A stretch of DNA of 64,000 bases from UBA6107 sp964533735. Its GTDB lineage: Bacteria; Chloroflexota; Anaerolineae; Anaerolineales; Anaerolineaceae. This document shows positions 45,128 to 54,084 of this stretch, one piece after another. How positions within the stretch are numbered: the stretch's first letter is position 1; every line of letters begins with the position of its first letter. The notes beneath the pieces were generated by a model. The model was not told the origin of the DNA, did no database searches, and saw only the letters and a list, made by a program, of their open reading frames with translations. A program made the position numbers and the translations under genes. The stretch is taken from contig CAZHMD010000007.1 of assembly GCA_964533735.1 (NCBI GenBank), forward strand, positions 62,001 through 126,000. Reading direction: 5' to 3'.

Positions 45128-47098
45128 ATGGCAGAAAAATTATTCTTAAAAAGAAATGGTAACCAGGCTTACGAGGTTCCTGTAATTAAGGTTCATACTC
45201 TTGTTCTCGGCAGTGGCGCTGCAGGATTGAATGCGGCAGCTCAGCTTTTTCTTAATGGCATAAAGGATTTGGTGATCATCACCGAAGGCCTTTCCATGGG
45301 CACTTCGATCAATACTGGAAGCGATAAACAAACCTATTACAAACTCTCCCTCAGTGGTGATGAGGCAGATTCTCCAGGAGCTATGGCAGAGACCTATTTT
45401 GCCAATGGATCGATGCATGGAGATCTTGCTTTGGTTGAATCAAGCCTTTCTGCCCGAAGTTTCATTAATCTGGTTAACCTTGGAGTTCCGTTTCCCCGCG
45501 ATGAATATGGGCAGTTTGTAGGTTACAAAACCGATCATGACCCGCGGCAACGCGCGACATCAATTGGGCCATACACCTCCAGAGAAATGTGCTTGAAATT
45601 GATTGACCAGGTTAAATCATTTGGGATTGAAATTCGCGAAGGACGTAGCGCAGCAGAGCTGCTTACCACGGAGGGAGAAAGCCCTCGAACCATTGGTCTC
45701 GTGACAGTAACATCCTCAGGGGAATTTGAAATCTATATCTGCGAGAACTTGATTTTTGCAGTTGGTGGACCCGGAGGATTATATAAGACGAGTGTGTACC
45801 CTCCGGTGCATTCTGGTGCTATCGGTTTGGGATTGATGGCTGGTGCATGTGCAGCAAACCTGCCTGAATCTCAATATGGTCTTGCATCAATAAAATTTCG
45901 ATGGAATGTTTCCGGGACATACATGCAGGTTATTCCGAGAATCATCAGCACCAATGCCGATGGGGTTTCGGATGAACAGGAGTTTCTGTCACCATATTTC
46001 AAGTCAATTGGCGAGATGAGTGGGATGATATTCCTGAAGGGTTATCAATGGCCATTTGACGCGCGAAAAGCAATTGGTGGATCCTCAATAATTGATATCC
46101 TTGTCCATATTGAAACGATGATTAAAGGACGCAGAGTCTTTTTGGATTATCGAACCAATCCCGCCGGCTTCTCTTTTTCATCTCTTCCTGAGGAAGCTCG
46201 CACATACCTGGAAAAATCGGGTGCATTTCAAGTCACTCCAATTGACCGCCTTATCCATATGAATCCTGGAGCGGTTGAGCTTTACAGCAATCATAAGATC
46301 GACCTACGTACAGAGCCATTAGAAGTAGCGGTCTGTGCTCAACATAACAATGGAGGTTTAGCCGGCAATCTCTGGTATGAATCAACTAACATTAAGCACC
46401 TCTTTCCTATAGGTGAAGTCAATGGATCGCATGGTGTCACCCGACCTGGTGGATCTGCTTTAAATGCTGGTCAGGTTGCTGGTTTCCGTGCTGCTGAGTA
46501 TATTGCGAATCGTTATTCCACACACACATTGGACATTGATGAAGTCAAAAATCAAATATCCGGTAAGGTTCAGAAAATCATCGAGTGGGCGGAATCCTGT
46601 TTACAATCCGAGAAACCCTGGTTAACGGAATTGGATGAACTCCAAAATCGCATGTCTCAAACTGGAGCGCACATCCGGGAACATCAATTGCTCGCAGGTG
46701 AATTAGCCAGGGCGTGGGAACAGGTTTACAGGATTCAGGAAAATGGTGTTAAAGTCGCCGGGTATGAACAATTAAGATACGCTTTTCGAGTAAGGCAGCT
46801 GGCTTTCGCGCAAGCTGTATACCTTGATGCAATCAACTACTCTCTGGAAAGCGGGGTTGGCAGCAGGGGGTCTTCAATTGTCTTGAATGAAAATGGTTTG
46901 CACATCCACAATGGGCTGGAAGATAACTGGAAAATCCTTCCTGAAGACTCCTCATTTAGAAAACAAGTCCTCGAGACAATCTGCGAGAAGGATGGAAACG
47001 TGTCCCACCGATGGATTCCCTGCCGGCCTATTCCGCAAAGTGATTCCTGGTTCGAGACCACTTGGGCACGTTTTCGAAATGGGGATATCTATACCTAA
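45128..47098 (+). CDS. FAD-dependent oxidoreductase, fumarate-reductase/succinate-dehydrogenase flavoprotein-like
   Basis: 656 residues. The N-terminal FAD-binding motif is VLGSGAAGLNAAAQL, and the fumarate-reductase-type segment HNNGGLAGNLWYES then FPIGEVNGSHGVTRPGGSALNAGQVAGFRAAEY carries the conserved FAD-contacting region. The C-terminal helical domain (about 490-600) resembles that of the flavoprotein subunits of succinate dehydrogenase and L-aspartate oxidase. No iron-sulphur or membrane subunit is encoded beside it, so a soluble oxidoreductase acting on an organic acid or unsaturated compound is plausible. It stands alone, followed by a terminator, next to the IclR regulator and the Liv-type operon it may share control with. 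Confidence 0.85.
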   Translation: MAEKLFLKRNGNQAYEVPVIKVHTLVLGSGAAGLNAAAQLFLNGIKDLVIITEGLSMGTSINTGSDKQTYYKLSLSGDEADSPGAMAETYFANGSMHGDLALVESSLSARSFINLVNLGVPFPRDEYGQFVGYKTDHDPRQRATSIGPYTSREMCLKLIDQVKSFGIEIREGRSAAELLTTEGESPRTIGLVTVTSSGEFEIYICENLIFAVGGPGGLYKTSVYPPVHSGAIGLGLMAGACAANLPESQYGLASIKFRWNVSGTYMQVIPRIISTNADGVSDEQEFLSPYFKSIGEMSGMIFLKGYQWPFDARKAIGGSSIIDILVHIETMIKGRRVFLDYRTNPAGFSFSSLPEEARTYLEKSGAFQVTPIDRLIHMNPGAVELYSNHKIDLRTEPLEVAVCAQHNNGGLAGNLWYESTNIKHLFPIGEVNGSHGVTRPGGSALNAGQVAGFRAAEYIANRYSTHTLDIDEVKNQISGKVQKIIEWAESCLQSEKPWLTELDELQNRMSQTGAHIREHQLLAGELARAWEQVYRIQENGVKVAGYEQLRYAFRVRQLAFAQAVYLDAINYSLESGVGSRGSSIVLNENGLHIHNGLEDNWKILPEDSSFRKQVLETICEKDGNVSHRWIPCRPIPQSDSWFETTWARFRNGDIYT

Positions 47099-47120
47099 GG
47101 TGAACAATAATCCAACTTAT

Positions 47121-47151
47121 AGCCCGGCCTGAAAATGGCTGGGTTTTTTTT
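47121..47151 (+). terminator. Intrinsic terminator after the flavoprotein gene
   Basis: A 9-bp stem (AGCCCGGCC with GGCTGGGTT, two G-U pairs) with a 7-base loop runs into eight T residues. It lies 23 bases after the stop. Confidence 0.85.
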
Positions 47152-47172
47152 AAAAATCTGACATTAGTCACT

Positions 47173-47191
47173 TGTATTTGGAATTAATACA
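47173..47191. promoter_or_regulatory. TGTATT/AATACA inverted repeat before the IclR gene
   Basis: TGTATT and AATACA face each other across seven bases, about 75 bases before the regulator start. The half site matches that of the repeat at 44937-44957, though the spacing differs by two bases. It could be an autoregulatory site. Confidence 0.3.
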
Positions 47192-47265
47192 TGCGATAAT
47201 ATCAAACGTCATTCGGCATTGTCGCACATTCTCGAGTTTTCATCTCTAGGTAGAAGGAATTGTTA

Positions 47266-48063
47266 TTGGAAACGACTTCTAGACCTACAGCCCGTAAATC
47301 TATTGCATCAGTCCAACGTGCGCTTGATATTTTGAACCTGTTTAATGTTGGTCATGTTGAACTGGGAAATGCGGAAATTGCTAAACTTGTTGATTTACCC
47401 GTTGGAACAGCATCAGGGTTGATCTATACCCTGAAGATAAACAACTATTTAGACCAGAACCCAGCCAATCGAAAATACAGGCTGGGTTTAAAGTTAGCTG
47501 AAAGAGCCACTGTCCTTTTTGACCAATTAGATCTGCGTAAAGTGGCTGCTCCTTTTCTCGAAAGCCTACGGGATTGGTGTGGTGAGAGTGTGAACCTCGC
47601 GATCCGTGATGGAAATGAGGTTGTTTATATCGAGAGAATGTTTGGGGATCATGCCTTAGGGATTCGCTCAGAGTTGGGAAGGCGTGGCTCACTCCATAGT
47701 ACAGCGCTGGGTAAAGCCATAGTATCTTTTCTGCCAGAAACAGAACGACTCGCATTGCTCAGTCGTTTTGTTTTTTATTCCGTTACTCCGTTTACGATCA
47801 CAGATCCAAAAAGATTTCTAAAGGAAATCTCCGTAATTAGTGAGCGGGGTTATGCAGTTGATGAGCAGGAAAACGAATTAGGTGGACGGTGTGTTGGTGC
47901 ACCAATTCTTGACCGCTTTAATTACCCTATTGCGGCAATCAGTATTTCGGTCCCAATTCAACGCTTCCCCCAGGAAGATATCGAAAAATATAGCCGGAAA
48001 CTGATAAGCACATCCCAAATTATTTCTCAGAAAATGGGAAACCTTAATGGCAATCATGATTGA
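47266..48063 (+). CDS. IclR-family transcriptional regulator
   Basis: About 265 residues. The N-terminal winged helix-turn-helix (SIASVQRALDILNLF, then GNAEIAKLVDLPVGTASGLIYTL) and the C-terminal effector domain (GESVNLAIRDGNEVVYIERMFG, RRGSLHSTALGKAIVSFLP, GGRCVGAPILDR) are typical. The start is a TTG: two are in frame, at 47260 and 47266; AAGGA at 47254-47258 is seven bases from the second, which is preferred. It lies between the flavoprotein gene and the Liv-type operon and probably controls them in response to a pathway acid. Confidence 0.92.
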   Translation: METTSRPTARKSIASVQRALDILNLFNVGHVELGNAEIAKLVDLPVGTASGLIYTLKINNYLDQNPANRKYRLGLKLAERATVLFDQLDLRKVAAPFLESLRDWCGESVNLAIRDGNEVVYIERMFGDHALGIRSELGRRGSLHSTALGKAIVSFLPETERLALLSRFVFYSVTPFTITDPKRFLKEISVISERGYAVDEQENELGGRCVGAPILDRFNYPIAAISISVPIQRFPQEDIEKYSRKLISTSQIISQKMGNLNGNHD

Positions 48064-48208
48064 TGTTCGTATTTTCCGGCTGATATGAAATGCCATTCCA
48101 AAAAATGAACGAGGAGGTGAAATAACATTAATCCAAAAAGCATAACGAAATATAAGGATCACAAGAGTCTTGAGAACCATTCAGAATAATTCTAAGAGGA
48201 GAATAGTA

Positions 48209-49573
48209 ATGAAAAAGAGCATGTTCTTGCTTATCGCGATCCTGATGATCGCAGCCCTTGCGCTGAGTGCCTGCGCAAAGCCCACTGTTGCCCCGACCGA
48301 AGCTCCTGTTGTCACTGAAGCCCCTGTTGTGGTTACTGAAGCCCCGGTTGTCACAGAAGTTACCCCCATCAAAATCGGCACATCCCTTCCTTTGACGGGT
48401 GAGTTTTCCATCACTGGTACAAAACATCGTGACGGCTATCAGCTTTGTGTTGACCTGATTAACGAAGCCGGTGGTTTGCTTGGTCGTCCTGTTGAATTAG
48501 TTGTCAGCGACAACCAGTCTGACGTCGATACCACCCTCGCCCAGATGGAAAGATTCATCAATGTAGACAAAGTCGATCTCATCTTTGGTACCTTCTCCAG
48601 CAAATTGACTTTCCCCGCTTCAGCGATCACCGAACAGGCCAAGGTCTTACACCCCATTCCTTCAGCTGCTGCTTTGCGTGTTTATGAGCGTGGTTTTGAG
48701 TACCTGGTCTATTTCCAGCCGAATGCTGCTGAATATATCGGTGCATCACCTGTAATGATGATCAAAGACTTGATCCCTGCTGATCAGCAGCCTAAAACCA
48801 TTGCCCTGGCATGGGCAGACGATTTCTATGCCAATGCACTAATTGCTGGTTTACGCGGCGATGATGTTACTTTCCAGAATAACGATGGATCTGAGAAGAC
48901 TGTCAGCCTTGCCCCGGGTGAACTCTCCAAATTGAATGCTGAAGTAGTATTCGAAGAGCAGTGGCCAGAGGGTTACTCTGATTGGACAACTCTTGCATCA
49001 AAATTAAAAGCCGCCAATGCTGATTACCTCTTTGCTCCCGTCACCTCTGCAGATGAAGCCATTAACCTCATCCGTGCTTTACAGCAGGTTGGTTACAACC
49101 CCAAAGGCATTTTCATGAGCCAGGGTGGACAAAAGGAATTTGCTGAAGCGCTCGGAACTGCTGCAAATGGCGTAACGATCCAGGCTTCATGGCACGAATT
49201 GGCGAATTTCTCCGGTGTTCTCAATGGACAGGAATTCACCAATCAGATGTTCTTGGATGCATTCCAGGCAAAATATGGTGCTGCAGGTGGTGAAGACGAA
49301 GCCATCCCCTTCGCTTTATGCCAGGGAATCGAACAGGCTGTCCGTGCTACTGAATCCACAGACAACACCGTGCTGCGCGATTGGCTCTCTGCCCGCACTG
49401 AAGCCGATCCGGTAAAAACCATCCTCGGCGATTTCTATTGGGACGCACGTGGTCTTCCGATCAACAAGTCCTTCATTATGACCCAATGGCAGGATGGAAA
49501 ACTTGAGTTTGTATATCCGACCGACGCATTCCCGGGTGTCAAACCCCTCGTTTATCCAAAACCTGAATGGTAA
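48209..49573 (+). CDS. ABC transporter substrate-binding lipoprotein, branched-chain amino acid (Peripla_BP_6) type
   Basis: 454 residues from the ATG at 48209 (AAGAGGAGA before it; an upstream in-frame ATG at 48170 adds no signal sequence). The signal ends LSAC with lipidated Cys22, followed by a PTEAPVV-repeat linker to about residue 55 and a type I periplasmic-binding fold (IGTSLPLTGEFSITGTKHRDGYQL, LVVSDNQSDVDTTLAQMERFI). Members bind amino acids, aromatic acids, amides or other small organics, so the substrate need not be an amino acid. It is first in a long operon with the Liv-type transporter and catabolic enzymes. Confidence 0.92.
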   Translation: MKKSMFLLIAILMIAALALSACAKPTVAPTEAPVVTEAPVVVTEAPVVTEVTPIKIGTSLPLTGEFSITGTKHRDGYQLCVDLINEAGGLLGRPVELVVSDNQSDVDTTLAQMERFINVDKVDLIFGTFSSKLTFPASAITEQAKVLHPIPSAAALRVYERGFEYLVYFQPNAAEYIGASPVMMIKDLIPADQQPKTIALAWADDFYANALIAGLRGDDVTFQNNDGSEKTVSLAPGELSKLNAEVVFEEQWPEGYSDWTTLASKLKAANADYLFAPVTSADEAINLIRALQQVGYNPKGIFMSQGGQKEFAEALGTAANGVTIQASWHELANFSGVLNGQEFTNQMFLDAFQAKYGAAGGEDEAIPFALCQGIEQAVRATESTDNTVLRDWLSARTEADPVKTILGDFYWDARGLPINKSFIMTQWQDGKLEFVYPTDAFPGVKPLVYPKPEW

Positions 49574-49590
49574 ATCGTAACTGGTAACGA

Positions 49591-49620
49591 TCCGTGTCTG
49601 GTGGCAACACCAGACACGGA
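49591..49620 (+). promoter_or_regulatory. Perfect intercistronic hairpin with GCAA tetraloop after the binding-protein gene
   Basis: A 13-bp perfect stem (TCCGTGTCTGGTG with CACCAGACACGGA) closes on GCAA, a stable GNRA loop, 17 bases after the stop. No T-tract follows, so it probably stabilises the binding-protein message or partly attenuates the ATPase gene. Confidence 0.75.
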
Positions 49621-49675
49621 CTATTTGCAGGATATTTTCTGCTGGCAGATTTAATCGCCAGATATGGTGAGCACA

Positions 49676-50407
49676 ATGACATTACTGGAAATTAAAGGAC
49701 TCAATAAGCACTTTGGTGGCATTCAGGCAGTGTGCAATTGCACATTCTCAGTTGAAGAAGGAAGTATTACCAGCCTGATTGGTCCAAATGGTGCCGGGAA
49801 GACAACGGTTTTCAACCTGGTAACAGGTTTACTCTCCTCCGACTCTGGGGAGGTCTTTTTCCAGGGTAAGAAGATCACCGGGCTGCAGCCTCACGAAATC
49901 ACCCGCAGAGGGATTAGCCGTACTTTTCAGATCACCCGGGATTTGCAGGAAATGACGGTTTTGGAAAATATGGTCATCCAATCCCAGGTTAAAGGTTTTT
50001 TGGATATGTTTGGTTCCAGCATGTTAAAACACGAAACTGAACACGCGATGGAACTGCTTTCTTTTGTCGGCATTTCTCACCTTGCACAAGAAAAAGCGAA
50101 AAATTTATCCTACGGACAGAAAAAATTGATGGAGTTTGCATCAGTATTGATGTCTGATCCGAAATTAATTATGCTTGACGAACCCGCAGGTGGTGTGAAT
50201 CCCACCTTGCTTGAAAGTATTATTGATCGCATCTTGGAGTTAAATAAAAAAGGCATCACCTTTTTAATTGTTGAACACAATATGGACCTTGTGATGAAAA
50301 TTAGCGATCCGGTGATATGCATGGCTTATGGAACTGTTTTGGCAGAAGGATGTCCAAAGGATATCCAGAACAATACCGAAGTCATGGAAGCCTATTTAGG
50401 AGAATGA
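49676..50407 (+). CDS. ABC transporter ATP-binding protein, LivG-like
   Basis: 243 residues from the ATG at 49676, which follows GGTGAG; an in-frame ATG at 49664 has no ribosome site. Walker A is GPNGAGKTT, signature LSYGQKKLMEFA, Walker B LIMLDEPAGG, and the H-loop His is in IVEHNMDLVM. The family pairs with a LivF-like ATPase to drive the two Liv-type permeases. It is followed by the LivF-like gene with 3 bases between stop and start. Confidence 0.92.
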   Translation: MTLLEIKGLNKHFGGIQAVCNCTFSVEEGSITSLIGPNGAGKTTVFNLVTGLLSSDSGEVFFQGKKITGLQPHEITRRGISRTFQITRDLQEMTVLENMVIQSQVKGFLDMFGSSMLKHETEHAMELLSFVGISHLAQEKAKNLSYGQKKLMEFASVLMSDPKLIMLDEPAGGVNPTLLESIIDRILELNKKGITFLIVEHNMDLVMKISDPVICMAYGTVLAEGCPKDIQNNTEVMEAYLGE

Positions 50408-50410
50408 AAT

Positions 50411-51157
50411 ATGGGAACACTCGTAATTGACAATGTTGTTGCTGGTTACGGAAGCGGTCCCGATATTCTCAAAGGGTTGTCCCTTACCGTCGAATCCTGT
50501 CAGACTTATTGCATCATCGGTCCGAACGGAGCTGGAAAATCCACTTTAATTAAGGTGATTGCCGGCCTGCTTAAACCCCGGAAAGGTAAAATTGAATTCA
50601 AAGGTGAAGAAATCAGCGGATTACGTGCCGATCAGGTTTTGCAGCGTGGGTTATCCTATGTGCCTTCTGACCGCAGTTTATTTCCGGATATGACCGTCAA
50701 AGAAAACCTTCGCATGGGCGGCTTTATCCTTAGAGATTCTCGACTGGTCAACCAGAGGATTGATGAGATATTTACAATGTTCCCAATCCTCAAGGAAAAG
50801 AGTTCCCAACTGGCTAGAACACTATCAGGTGGTCAACAGCAATTGGCCGCGATCGCAAGAGCATTGGTGCTTAAACCGGAAATGATCATGCTTGACGAGC
50901 CATCATTAGGATTATCCCCTAAAGTGGTTCAGCTAATATTTTCAACGATCACTGATTTACGAAAGAATGGGATGACCATTCTACTCGTCGAACAAAACGC
51001 ACGTAAAGGTCTCCAAATCGCAGATGTGGGTGTGGTGTTGGATTTGGGGACAAATAGTTTTGAAAGCCCTGCGTCGGAAGTATTAAGTGATCCGCGGATT
51101 CAGGAGCTTTACCTTGGAAAACGCCGAAACCCCCTCGCGACGGAGGAAAAGAAATGA
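50411..51157 (+). CDS. ABC transporter ATP-binding protein, LivF-like
   Basis: 248 residues. Walker A GPNGAGKST, signature LSGGQQQLAAIARAL, Walker B MIMLDEPSLGLSP and the H-loop region VEQNARKGL are all present, the pattern of LivF. It overlaps the permease gene that follows by 4 bases. Together with the upstream LivG-like protein it forms the ATPase pair of the importer. Confidence 0.92.
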   Translation: MGTLVIDNVVAGYGSGPDILKGLSLTVESCQTYCIIGPNGAGKSTLIKVIAGLLKPRKGKIEFKGEEISGLRADQVLQRGLSYVPSDRSLFPDMTVKENLRMGGFILRDSRLVNQRIDEIFTMFPILKEKSSQLARTLSGGQQQLAAIARALVLKPEMIMLDEPSLGLSPKVVQLIFSTITDLRKNGMTILLVEQNARKGLQIADVGVVLDLGTNSFESPASEVLSDPRIQELYLGKRRNPLATEEKK

Positions 51158-52029
51158 TACAGGTATTGCAAATAGTAATCCTTGGTTTGGCGTTGGGAGG
51201 TGTTTACGCCTTAATGTCTTCTGGCATGACATTGATTTTTGGGGTGATGCGGATTGTTAACCTGGCCCACTCCGCATTTATTGTCATGGCAGCCTATCTT
51301 GCTTTTTGGTTATTCAAAGCCTTAAACCTTGATCCGATCCTTTCAATGGCGATCACCATGCCGGTGATGTTCCTCGTAGGAATGGCTTATTATCGAGTAT
51401 TGTTCGCATCTCGCGCAGATAACCCTCGTTTTACTGACATCACTGTGCTGATCACGTTTGCCACTGGTTTGGTAATTGAAGGCATATTGGCATTTATTTT
51501 CACTGGGATCTATCGCTCCACCACTCCGGAATATGCAAAAACCTCTTTCATTTTTGGAACTTTCTTCATCCCTCAAAGCCAGCTGTATGCCTTAACCATC
51601 AGCATTGTGTTGATAGTAGGATTGTGGGTATTCCTGCGCTATACCCGTATTGGCAATGCGGTGCGGGCAACCATGCAAAATCGCAACGCTGCCCAGGTTG
51701 TTGGCGTCAATGTAAGTTGGATTTCGACCCTGTCGTTTGGAATTGGCTTGGCGATGGCAGGCGCAGCAGGATCTCTGATCAGTTTTGTTTTTACATTTTA
51801 TCCCGCAAAACATGTAGCCTGGATTGGAATGATCATGTGCTTGGTGGTTCTGGGTGGTATGGGGAGCCTTGTGGGAGCATTGGTCAGTTCATTTTTATTG
51901 GCGACTGCAGCGTCATTCGTCAGCTTCTACATTGGGGCAACTTGGTCCCCAATTACTTTTTACCTGGCATTATTCTTAATCCTCTTATTCAGACCTCAAG
52001 GACTCTTTGGCAAAAAGGTGGAGGGTTAA
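51154..52029 (+). CDS. ABC transporter permease, LivH-like
   Basis: 291 residues, about eight membrane segments. LALGGVYALMSSGMTLIFGVMRIVNLAHS at the N-terminus and the later RATMQNRNAAQVVGVN coupling segment are LivH hallmarks. It overlaps the LivF-like gene and abuts the LivM-like gene with no space (stop 52027-52029, start 52030). Confidence 0.92.
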   Translation: MIQVLQIVILGLALGGVYALMSSGMTLIFGVMRIVNLAHSAFIVMAAYLAFWLFKALNLDPILSMAITMPVMFLVGMAYYRVLFASRADNPRFTDITVLITFATGLVIEGILAFIFTGIYRSTTPEYAKTSFIFGTFFIPQSQLYALTISIVLIVGLWVFLRYTRIGNAVRATMQNRNAAQVVGVNVSWISTLSFGIGLAMAGAAGSLISFVFTFYPAKHVAWIGMIMCLVVLGGMGSLVGALVSSFLLATAASFVSFYIGATWSPITFYLALFLILLFRPQGLFGKKVEG

Positions 52030-53250
52030 ATGGCAAATATTCTACCTGATGAACCGAAAGAACAAACGATCATGCCTGTAACGCAGAAGAAAAGTTCTTT
52101 TAAACCGTTTATATTCCCACTGATTATTTCATTACTGTTCCTCATTTGGAAATTTGTGCTTATCAAATCAGGCATCCTTCTTCCTCTTCCCTGGATGAAA
52201 CAATGGGGAGAAGCCATGTTAATTCTGGGACTTGGGTTGTGGTTCTTATTTCTACTGACTCCCTATATCACCCGTTTTACAATTGCGAATAAGTGGATGA
52301 AAGCCGGGCTGCCAATACTGATATTGGTGGCATTGATCGTTATCCCTTTGATTCAGATTAAAACCGGAACCCTTAATTATTGGTTGTACATGTTGACCAT
52401 ATGCTTTCTCTATATCATTTGGTCGAGCAGTTGGAATATTATCGGCGGATATGCCGGTTACATCTCGCTTGGACATAATGTATTTACTGCCTTTGGGGCA
52501 TATTTTTCGGGAATGATCTTTGTGTTCTGGCAAATATCCCCGTTCATCACCGCACCCCTTGCTGGCATTGCCGCCATGGTCGGGGGCCTGCTTTTTGGAT
52601 TGATCGCTCTGCGAACCCGGGGAAGCACCTTCATTATTTCAACGATCGCTCTGGTTTTGTTGGTCGCTGAAACCCTGGATAATTGGAAACAAACGGGCGG
52701 AACCAACGGGTTACCAATGCCAATGATTCCACTCGATGGCGCGATAGCGAAAATCCCGTTTTACTACTATATGCTCGCGATAATGGTCCTTTGTATTTTA
52801 ATGACCTATTTCATCAAACACTCAAAGTTTGGGTTGGGCTTGCGGGCTATCTCTCAAGATGAGACCAAAGCAGAAGTCGCCGGAATTCCGACACGAATGT
52901 ACAAGATCCTGGCATTCGGCTTAAGTGGTTTGTTCATCGGAATGTCAGGTGCAATTTACGGATACTCGCTCACATATCTGCGGCCTTCCATTTTCCTTAC
53001 AGTGGCAATCGGGACAGGTATTGTATTGAATACCATTCTGGGTGGAAAAGGGACTGTCAGTGGGCCAGTGATCGGTGCTGCAATTATGTTGGCAGTAAAT
53101 GAGTTTGTTGTATCGAAACTTGGTGCAACTGAACTGAACATTGTAGTTACCGGGTTGATTCTCATTTTTGTCTTGTTGTTTTTCCCGGATGGAATTGTGG
53201 GTTCCTTGCGAAACAGGGGTACATTACCAACATTCCTTGACTGGGATTAA
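52030..53250 (+). CDS. ABC transporter permease, LivM-like
   Basis: 406 residues with about ten membrane segments. The NIIGGYAGYISLGHNVFTAFGAY region and LRAISQDETKAEVAGIP coupling segment are typical of LivM. The N-terminal 100 residues are longer than in E. coli LivM, with three extra hydrophobic stretches, as in many relatives from other phyla. It completes the import complex; the catabolic genes follow after 47 bases. Confidence 0.92.
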   Translation: MANILPDEPKEQTIMPVTQKKSSFKPFIFPLIISLLFLIWKFVLIKSGILLPLPWMKQWGEAMLILGLGLWFLFLLTPYITRFTIANKWMKAGLPILILVALIVIPLIQIKTGTLNYWLYMLTICFLYIIWSSSWNIIGGYAGYISLGHNVFTAFGAYFSGMIFVFWQISPFITAPLAGIAAMVGGLLFGLIALRTRGSTFIISTIALVLLVAETLDNWKQTGGTNGLPMPMIPLDGAIAKIPFYYYMLAIMVLCILMTYFIKHSKFGLGLRAISQDETKAEVAGIPTRMYKILAFGLSGLFIGMSGAIYGYSLTYLRPSIFLTVAIGTGIVLNTILGGKGTVSGPVIGAAIMLAVNEFVVSKLGATELNIVVTGLILIFVLLFFPDGIVGSLRNRGTLPTFLDWD

Positions 53251-53297
53251 TCCAAAGAATGACCCTTGTATTCACGATTTATCATGAATGAGGTGGT

Positions 53298-54077
53298 ATG
53301 GAAAAGAAAATGAAAGTAGCAATTATTACTGGATCTGGCAGGGGGATAGGGCGGGGGATCGCAGTTCAACTTGCAAAAGCAGGTTGGAAAATTGTGATTA
53401 ATGACATCGGTAATCCTGATCCACCTGCTGAAACCCTTGATCTTGTCAAGAAAGAAGGTTCTGACGGGTTGATTGTTTTGGCAAATATCACCGTTGCGGC
53501 TGACCGCCAGAGGATCGTAGATGAAACGATTAACAAATTTGGCCAGATCGATCTATTGGTCAATAATGCCGGGATTGGACCGCGTGTGAGAATGGATATG
53601 CTCGAAATCGGCGAAGACAGCATGAATGAAGTATTGGCTGTCAATGCAATTGGTCCATATTTTCTCACCCAACTCGTTTCAAAAAGAATGATCTCCCTGA
53701 TCGCGGAAAAGAAAATCGAGTCTGGAAAAATTGTGAATATTGGCTCGATCAGCGCTTACACAAGCAGTACCAGCCGCGCAGAGTATTGTGTTTCCAAGGC
53801 CGCCGTGGCAATGAACACACTGCTCTACGCAGATCGCCTTGCCAGTGAAAGCATCAATGTATACGAAATTCGGCCGGGAATTATCCAGACACCATTGACC
53901 GAAATTGTAAAAGACAAGTACGACAAGTTGATTGCAGAAGGAATTCTGCCAATTAAGCGTTGGGGTCAGCCTGAAGATATTGGAAAAGCCATCGTCGCTA
54001 TTGCTGAGGATTGCCTGCCGTATTCTACTGGACAGATCATAGATGTAGATGGCGGATTCCATCTTCACCGGTTATAG
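53298..54077 (+). CDS. Short-chain dehydrogenase/reductase
   Basis: 259 residues. The cofactor motif is TGSGRGIGRGIA, the NNAG motif follows, and the catalytic set is the Ser of IGSISAY and the Tyr-Lys pair of YCVSK. Asp in NDIGNPD after the second strand suggests NAD rather than NADP, which is inference. It resembles 3-ketoacyl reductase-like sugar and hydroxyacid dehydrogenases. GAGGTGG provides the ribosome site. It starts the enzyme part of the Liv operon, 8 bases before the kinase. Confidence 0.9.
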   Translation: MEKKMKVAIITGSGRGIGRGIAVQLAKAGWKIVINDIGNPDPPAETLDLVKKEGSDGLIVLANITVAADRQRIVDETINKFGQIDLLVNNAGIGPRVRMDMLEIGEDSMNEVLAVNAIGPYFLTQLVSKRMISLIAEKKIESGKIVNIGSISAYTSSTSRAEYCVSKAAVAMNTLLYADRLASESINVYEIRPGIIQTPLTEIVKDKYDKLIAEGILPIKRWGQPEDIGKAIVAIAEDCLPYSTGQIIDVDGGFHLHRL

Positions 54078-54084
54078 AGGTTAA

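Noticed and set aside
48259..48360. Short direct repeats (GAAGCCCC-TGTTGT type) that first look like a repeat array.
   Set aside because: They encode the PTEAPVV linker of the lipoprotein. There are no regular unique spacers, so it is not a CRISPR or tandem non-coding repeat.
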